This document shows positions 60,222 to 64,000 of a stretch of DNA of 64,000 nucleotides, in pieces; within the stretch, counting starts at the first letter, position 1; the number at the start of each line of letters is the position of its first letter. The notes under the pieces were generated by a model, which ran no database searches, was not told the DNA's origin, and saw nothing but the letters and a program-made list of their open reading frames with translations. The position numbers were made by a program, and so were the translations under genes. Source of the DNA: Streptomyces curacoi (lineage in GTDB: Bacteria > Actinomycetota > Actinomycetes > Streptomycetales > Streptomycetaceae); assembly GCF_001513975.1 (NCBI RefSeq), contig NZ_KQ947986.1:288713-352712 (forward strand). Direction: 5' to 3'.

Positions 60222-61132
60222 CTAGGCGGCCTCGAACCAGGCGACGCGATCGAGAAGTTCGTCCCGGCCCATCGCGTCCGTCTGCGTCGACGGCACCACG
60301 CAGGCGTGGGCGCCGGCCACCGCGCCGTACAGGGCACATCGGTGCGGTGGCTCGCCGGACAGCATGCCGTGGAGGAAGGCGGCCGCGAAGGCGTCGCCGG
60401 CGCCGTTGGAGTCGACCACCGGCGCCGGTGGGGGCACCGCGGGAACGTGCGTGATCTCTCCGGCGGTCAGGAGGTGGGGCCCTCGGCTCCGGCGGTGGCG
60501 ACGACCACCTCGGCCCTGCCCCGCTCGGCGATACGGCGCATGGTGCGCGCCGGGTCGGTCAGGGCGGCCGCGGAGAGGAACACCACGTCGGCCGCGTACG
60601 CGAACGGCTCGTGGTACGGGTTCTCCCCGTCCCAGTTGTGCAGGTCGGTCGAGAGCGTGACGCCGGCCTCGCGGAGGACGGGCAGGGCGTGGGCGCAAGG
60701 GTGGGTGATCGACACATGCGCGTGACGGCTCGCCCCGGCGAGGGTGCGCAGAGTGTCCTCGGGGAAGCGGTCGTCCGCGTGTGCCCTGCTGGTGTCGTAC
60801 AGGGACAGCCGCCGTCCGTCCGGCCCCACCAGGTTGACCGCGCGCTTGGTGCCGGCAGGCTGCGGGATCGCGGTCAGGGCGATGCCGCGCTCGCGGTGCA
60901 GGGCGCGGACCAGGTCGCCCTCGGGGTCGTCACCGAGGAAGTCGACATGGTGGACGCGCAGGCCGAGGCTGCACAGACCGACGGCCACGAAGTCCCCTGT
61001 CTGACCGGCGCGGGTGCGGACCCCACTGTCGATCATGTAGCTGTCGGCGTACGGGAGCGGCAGCTCGGGGACGTACACGATGGTGTCGACCCCGGCGCCG
61101 CCCAGCACGAGCACGTCGATGTCGTAGCTCAA
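60222..61132 (-). pseudogene. PfkB family carbohydrate kinase, frameshifted
   Basis: PfkB/ribokinase-type sugar kinase of about 303 residues in two frames. The N-terminal part (VLVLGGAGVDTIVYV, VHHVDFLGDDPEGDLV) reads from TTG 61132 (GGAGGG 6 nt upstream) to a premature stop at 60467. The second signature VVDSNGAGDAFAAAFLHGML with the catalytic Asp is in another frame, ending at 60222. Adding one C to the CCCC run (GGGG at 60476-60479 on the plus strand) joins AEVVVATAGAEGP to HLLTAGEI and restores a normal kinase. Its start overlaps the end of the macro-domain remnant by 4 nt. It may be intact with a sequencing error. Confidence 0.83.
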
Positions 61133-61341
61133 TTCCGGCCCTCCCCGCGGTCGTGGACGGTGACGGCGATCTCACCCGGCGGAGCGGCACGCGGGGGAAC
61201 GGTGGGGCGTGTGCGGGTCGCAGGTGGCCGGTCGCGCAGTTCCCCGCGCCCCTTCGGGGCGCGGCAGACATGGGCGATCATCTTGACGCCCGTCACCGAC
61301 GGAACGGTGGCGTCACCCCGGATGCAAGTGATCTCCGACAT
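61129..61341 (-). pseudogene. Macro-domain gene remnant cut by a dispersed repeat
   Basis: The 70-residue frame begins as a macro-domain protein: MSEITCIRGDATVPS then VKMIAHVC, matching the start of ADP-ribose-binding macro proteins up to the point where an N-D-x-G-x-W-G-x-G block should follow. After residue 26 the match stops at once and the sequence changes to the translation of a common GC-rich intergenic repeat (RAPKGRGELRDRP) and unrelated DNA. Normal family length is about 150, so most of the domain is gone. The frame's stop overlaps the PfkB TTG start. Confidence 0.72.
61200..61264. repeat. Dispersed Streptomyces GC-rich repeat with hairpin
   Basis: CGCGCCCC-TTC-GGGGCGCG (61245-61263) is a perfect 8-bp stem with a 3-nt loop, followed on the minus strand by GGGGAACTGCGCGACC and GGCCACCTGCGACCC. 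The combination recalls, from memory, a short element scattered between genes in many Streptomyces genomes. Its hairpin end coincides exactly with the break in the macro-domain gene. Confidence 0.7.
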
Positions 61342-61380
61342 GACGCCACCGTAGAGGCCGCCACTGACAGCGGCCGCTGA

Positions 61381-62847
61381 CTACTTCGTGAGCTCGCTCA
61401 GCTCCCGGTCCTCCTGGCGCGCCACCCGGCGCCGGATCGCGAACCAGCCGCCGACCAGCATCGCCGCGATCACCGGGATGAGGAGGAGGGTCTTGCGGCC
61501 CACCTCGGGGTCGTTCCACATCAGGCCGAGCACGGCGAGGAGGAAGGCGATCGTCACGATCTCCGTGACCGGGCTGCCGGGGAGGCGGAAGCTCGGCCGG
61601 GTGACCAGGCCCGCCTTGGCGCGGCGGACGAAGATGAAGTGGCAGATCATGATGATCACCCAGGTGCTGATGATGCCGAGGGAGGCGACGTTCAGCACGA
61701 TCTCGAAGGCCTGGCTGGGCATGAGGTAGTTCAGGCCGACACCGAGGACGCAGACCGCGCAGGTGAGCAGGATGCCGCCGTAGGGCACCTGGCTGCGGTT
61801 CATGCGGGCGGTGAACTTCGGGGCCGAGCCCGCCATGGCCATGGAGCGCAGGATGCGGCCGGTGGAGTACAGGCCCGAGTTCAGGGACGACATCGCGGCG
61901 GTGAGGACCACCAGGTTCATCACATCGCCCGCGCCCTCGACGCCGATCTTCGACAGGACCGTCACGAACGGGCTCTCGTCGGCCGAGTAGACCGAGCCGG
62001 GCAGCAGGAGGGCGAGGAGCACGACGGAGCCGACGTAGAAGAGGCCGACGCGCCACATGATCGAGTTCACCGCGCGCGGGACGACCTTCTCCGGCTCGGC
62101 GGTCTCGCCCGCGGCCACACCGACCAGCTCCAGGGCGGCGTACGCGAAGATCACGCCCTGCATGACCAGGACGACGGGCATCAGGCCGTGCGGGAAGACG
62201 CCGCCGTTGTCGGTGATCACGTCCAGGCCGGGGGTCTGGCCGCCGACCTTGTGCTGGGTGGCGAGCAGGAAGATGCCGACGAACATGAAGGCGACCAGCG
62301 TGGCGACCTTGATGATCGCGAACCAGAACTCCATCTCGCCGAAGATCTTCACCGAGATCAGGTTCACCGCCAGGACCACCGCGAGGGCGGCCAGGGCGAG
62401 CACCCACTGCGGGATGTCGGTGAACATGCTCCAGTAGTGCGTGTAGAGCGCGATCGCGGTGATGTCGGCGATGCCGGTCGTCGACCAGTTCAGGAAGTAC
62501 ATCCAGCCGGCGACGTAGGCGCCCTTCTCGCCGAGGAACTCGCGCGCGTACGACACGAAGGAGCCGGACGAGGGGCGGTAGAGCACGAGCTCACCGAGGG
62601 CCCTCACCACGAAGAAGGCGAAGATGCCGCAGACCAGGTAGGCGATGGCCAGGGCCGGGCCCGCGTTGTGGAGGCGACCGCCGGCGCCGAGGAAGAGGCC
62701 GGTGCCGATGGCCCCGCCGATGGCGATCATGTTGACGTGGCGGGCCTTGAGGTCCTTGCTGTAACCGGCGTCGCCCGCGTCCGCGGGCATCTGGGCCGCG
62801 TCGGTACGGGGTGCGGCCACTGCCGTGTTCACGGCGTCCTTGCTCAC
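61381..62847 (-). CDS. APC-family amino acid permease
   Basis: Amino-acid transporter of 488 residues with twelve membrane segments. The first helix block [20 protein letters not shown] and [19 protein letters not shown] are typical of the AnsP/CycA/GabP group; [20 protein letters not shown] is the family signature. Substrate unknown, perhaps asparagine, GABA or an aromatic amino acid. The start is GTG 62847. The leader contains a near-perfect hairpin and the gene is divergent from a MerR regulator that may control it. Confidence 0.93.
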   Translation of the reverse strand: MSKDAVNTAVAAPRTDAAQMPADAGDAGYSKDLKARHVNMIAIGGAIGTGLFLGAGGRLHNAGPALAIAYLVCGIFAFFVVRALGELVLYRPSSGSFVSYAREFLGEKGAYVAGWMYFLNWSTTGIADITAIALYTHYWSMFTDIPQWVLALAALAVVLAVNLISVKIFGEMEFWFAIIKVATLVAFMFVGIFLLATQHKVGGQTPGLDVITDNGGVFPHGLMPVVLVMQGVIFAYAALELVGVAAGETAEPEKVVPRAVNSIMWRVGLFYVGSVVLLALLLPGSVYSADESPFVTVLSKIGVEGAGDVMNLVVLTAAMSSLNSGLYSTGRILRSMAMAGSAPKFTARMNRSQVPYGGILLTCAVCVLGVGLNYLMPSQAFEIVLNVASLGIISTWVIIMICHFIFVRRAKAGLVTRPSFRLPGSPVTEIVTIAFLLAVLGLMWNDPEVGRKTLLLIPVIAAMLVGGWFAIRRRVARQEDRELSELTK

Positions 62848-62908
62848 GGGGGTACCACTCTCTGGTGCGCCCGAGCGGGTCTCGCTCGGGTGGGCCGGAC
62901 GTACGTAT

Positions 62909-62936
62909 GGTCTGCGCCTCTGTAAAGGCACAGACC
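62909..62936 (-). promoter_or_regulatory. Hairpin/palindrome in the permease leader
   Basis: GGTCTGCGCCT (62909-62919) and AGGCACAGACC (62926-62936) form an 11-bp inverted repeat with one mismatch and a 6-nt loop, 62-89 nt before the permease start. It may be an operator for the MerR regulator or an RNA structure. Confidence 0.55.
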
Positions 62937-63030
62937 AGGGGGCCACCTTCCCCCAAGCCGGCCGGATCACGCGGTGGCGGATGTCACAGAGCGTTGCTTC
63001 TCACACGGCCTTCGGGTGGGTCGCCGGAGG

Positions 63031-63059
63031 TGTCACAGCACTGGTGAGACAGCGATACT
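63031..63059 (+). promoter_or_regulatory. MerR gene promoter and candidate operator
   Basis: TGTCAC (63031-63036) faces GTGAGACA (63044-63051) as an imperfect inverted repeat, just before a -10-like GATACT (63054-63059) that ends 7 nt before the ATG at 63067. A second TGTCACAG occurs at about 62986. The mRNA is probably leaderless, and the site may be self-bound. Confidence 0.5.
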
Positions 63060-63066
63060 GCTGCAC

Positions 63067-63783
63067 ATGACGACCGACGCCGGGGCACCTGTCCTCACGA
63101 TCGACGAGCTGGCCGCGCGGGCGGGGGTGACGGTCCGGACGGTGCGGTTCTACGGCACCAAGGGGCTGCTGCCGCCGCCGGTGATCGGTCCGCGCAGGGT
63201 GGGGCACTACGGGCGCGAGCACCTGGCGCGGCTGGCGCTGATCGAGGAGCTCCAGCAGCAGGGCATGACGCTGGCGGCCATCGAGCGGTACCTCCAGCAG
63301 CTGCCGCCGGACCTGGACGCCCATGACCTCGCCATCCACCGGGCCGTGGTGGCCTCCTGGGCGCCGGACGCGGTGGAGACGGTGCCGAGGACGGAGCTGG
63401 AGCGGCGGGCCGGGCGGGCGCTCGGCGACGACGACGTGGAGCGGCTGGCCGCGATGGGTGTCGTCGAGGCCGCCGAGGGCGGCTACCGGGTCGATCTCGG
63501 ACTGCTGCGGCTGGGGGCCGGGCTGCTGGACGTACCGCTGTCGCAGGAGGCGATCCTCGCGGCGCGCAACGTCCTCATCGAGCACTCGCGGGCCGCCGCG
63601 CACGAGCTGTCGCAGCTGTTCCGCGGTGAGGTGTCGGAGCGGGCGGAGCGCGACGTGAAGTCGGTGAAGTCGCTCTCCGCCCATATGCAGCCCTTGGTGG
63701 TCCAGGCCCTGTTGACGACCTTCCAGCGATCGCTCAGGGAGGAGCTGCGGGGGTGGCTGGGCGGGGTGCAGAAGGACGGGTAG
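63067..63783 (+). CDS. MerR family transcriptional regulator
   Basis: Regulator of 238 residues. The N-terminal winged helix has LTIDELAARAGVTVRTVRFY, then GTKGLLPPPVI and RRVGHYGREHLARLALIEEL, a standard MerR DNA-binding domain. The C-terminal part is helical and lacks the cysteines of metal sensors, so the ligand is organic or unknown. It is divergent from the amino-acid permease gene with 219 nt between that holds two inverted repeats. ATG 63067 follows a -10 box by 7 nt. Confidence 0.93.
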   Translation: MTTDAGAPVLTIDELAARAGVTVRTVRFYGTKGLLPPPVIGPRRVGHYGREHLARLALIEELQQQGMTLAAIERYLQQLPPDLDAHDLAIHRAVVASWAPDAVETVPRTELERRAGRALGDDDVERLAAMGVVEAAEGGYRVDLGLLRLGAGLLDVPLSQEAILAARNVLIEHSRAAAHELSQLFRGEVSERAERDVKSVKSLSAHMQPLVVQALLTTFQRSLREELRGWLGGVQKDG

Positions 63784-63785
63784 GG

Positions 63786-63838
63786 GCGGCGGGGGCGCCG
63801 CGTCCGTCAGCGGCTTCGCCGCCGGCCTCCCCCGCCGC
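63786..63838. terminator. Bidirectional terminator hairpin
   Basis: GCGGCGGGGG (63786-63795) pairs with CCCCCGCCGC (63829-63838), with a second stem GCGGC-TTC-GCCGC (63810-63822) inside. It lies between the convergent MerR gene and the fatty-acid-oxidation gene at the right edge. Confidence 0.78.
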
Positions 63839-63844
63839 TCGCCG

Positions 63845-64000
63845 TCACGCGTCCTGGAACCGCTCCCCCTTCTCCGCCTTCTCCACGAGCAGCGCCGGCG
63901 GCGTGAACCGGTCCCCGTACCGCTCCGCCAGCTCACGCGCGCGTGCCACGAAGCCGGGGAGGCCACCCTCGTATCCGTTGATGTACTGCAGGACGCCGCC
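63845..64000 (-). CDS. 3-hydroxyacyl-CoA dehydrogenase C terminus (partial, off edge)
   Basis: The last 51 codons of a gene that starts beyond the right edge, on the minus strand, ending in TGA at 63845. The peptide (starts GGVLQYINGYEG, then LPGFVARARELAERYGDRF, PPALLVEKAEKGERF) matches the C-terminal end of multifunctional fatty-acid beta-oxidation proteins of the FadJ/FadB kind, where GYxG...F...A..L...YG.RF.PP..L is conserved. The product would be an enoyl-CoA hydratase/3-hydroxyacyl-CoA dehydrogenase. With so little visible the exact type is uncertain. Confidence 0.78.
   Translation of the reverse strand, partial: GGVLQYINGYEGGLPGFVARARELAERYGDRFTPPALLVEKAEKGERFQDA

Noticed and set aside
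1-64000. tRNA genes, CRISPR arrays, insertion sequences, prophage or integrase genes
   Set aside because: I looked for cloverleaf-like T-loops (GGTTCGAATCC type), regular repeat-spacer arrays and DDE or recombinase motifs and saw none. A covariance or profile search would be needed to exclude them fully.

Overview
The window is high-GC DNA with the codon use, GTG/TTG starts and tightly overlapping genes of an actinomycete, and the gene content points to a Streptomyces chromosome: a conservon (cvnA-D), the Streptomyces-type hopanoid operon, a c-di-AMP (ydaO) riboswitch on a LysM/M23 cell-wall peptidase, a DUF6126 small protein beside an XRE-cupin regulator, and the SCO6745-family and LPFR small proteins. 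The order resembles the SCO6734-SCO6797 part of the S. coelicolor chromosome (from memory, not checked). No tRNA, rRNA, CRISPR array, transposase or phage gene was seen. About 60 genes are listed.

Left part (1-18 kb). A minus-strand conservon operon, cvnA-cvnB-cvnC-cvnD, runs into a GAF-domain gene and a translationally coupled but frameshifted Gfo/Idh/MocA oxidoreductase. CvnA carries a long period-5 histidine/methionine-rich repeat tail. Then come a dienelactone-hydrolase-like gene, DUF2267, an MBL-fold hydrolase, a Glu/Leu/Phe/Val dehydrogenase, a TetR regulator, an SGNH hydrolase, a secreted DUF6250-like protein, a LysM-M23 peptidase under a riboswitch, a GH36 alpha-galactosidase and a tyrosine phosphatase.

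Centre (18-42.5 kb). An XRE-cupin regulator/DUF6126 pair with a double palindromic operator sits just downstream of the complete hopanoid operon, transcribed on the minus strand: leader ORF, hpnC, hpnD, a 47-codon ORF, hpnE, polyprenyl synthase, shc, hpnG, hpnH, ispG, dxs, hpnO. It holds its own MEP-pathway enzymes, squalene synthesis (HpnCDE), cyclisation (SHC) and side-chain building (HpnH adenosylation, HpnG adenine removal, HpnO amination). Directly upstream, on the same strand, is a seven-gene operon: DUF5941/CDP-alcohol phosphatidyltransferase fusion, nucleotidyltransferase, glycerol-1-phosphate-dehydrogenase-like enzyme, second CDP-alcohol phosphatidyltransferase, GT2 glycosyltransferase and a TagGH-like ABC exporter. 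It looks like a system for making and exporting an unusual polyol-phosphate conjugate. I regard it as the most likely undescribed system here. galE, a CDF zinc exporter and idi follow.

Right part (42.5-64 kb). General metabolism and export genes: an anti-sigma-type ATPase, enoyl-CoA hydratase, a frameshifted DJ-1 protein beside a GlxA-type regulator, an SCO6745-family protein, an LPFR small protein, Tex, a glycolipid-binding protein, a serine hydrolase, ABC-F, a DAAO-like oxidase, three secreted peptidases (M14, S15 and M1), a frameshifted PfkB kinase, a macro-domain gene cut off at codon 26 by a dispersed GC-rich repeat, an amino-acid permease with a divergent MerR regulator, and the last 51 codons of a fatty-acid-oxidation 3-hydroxyacyl-CoA dehydrogenase.

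Two window-wide patterns stand out. Three genes are broken by what reads as one missing base in a G/C run, which suggests sequence error as readily as real decay. Seven plus-strand genes have a TANNNT-like -10 box 6-8 nt before the start codon and look leaderless.
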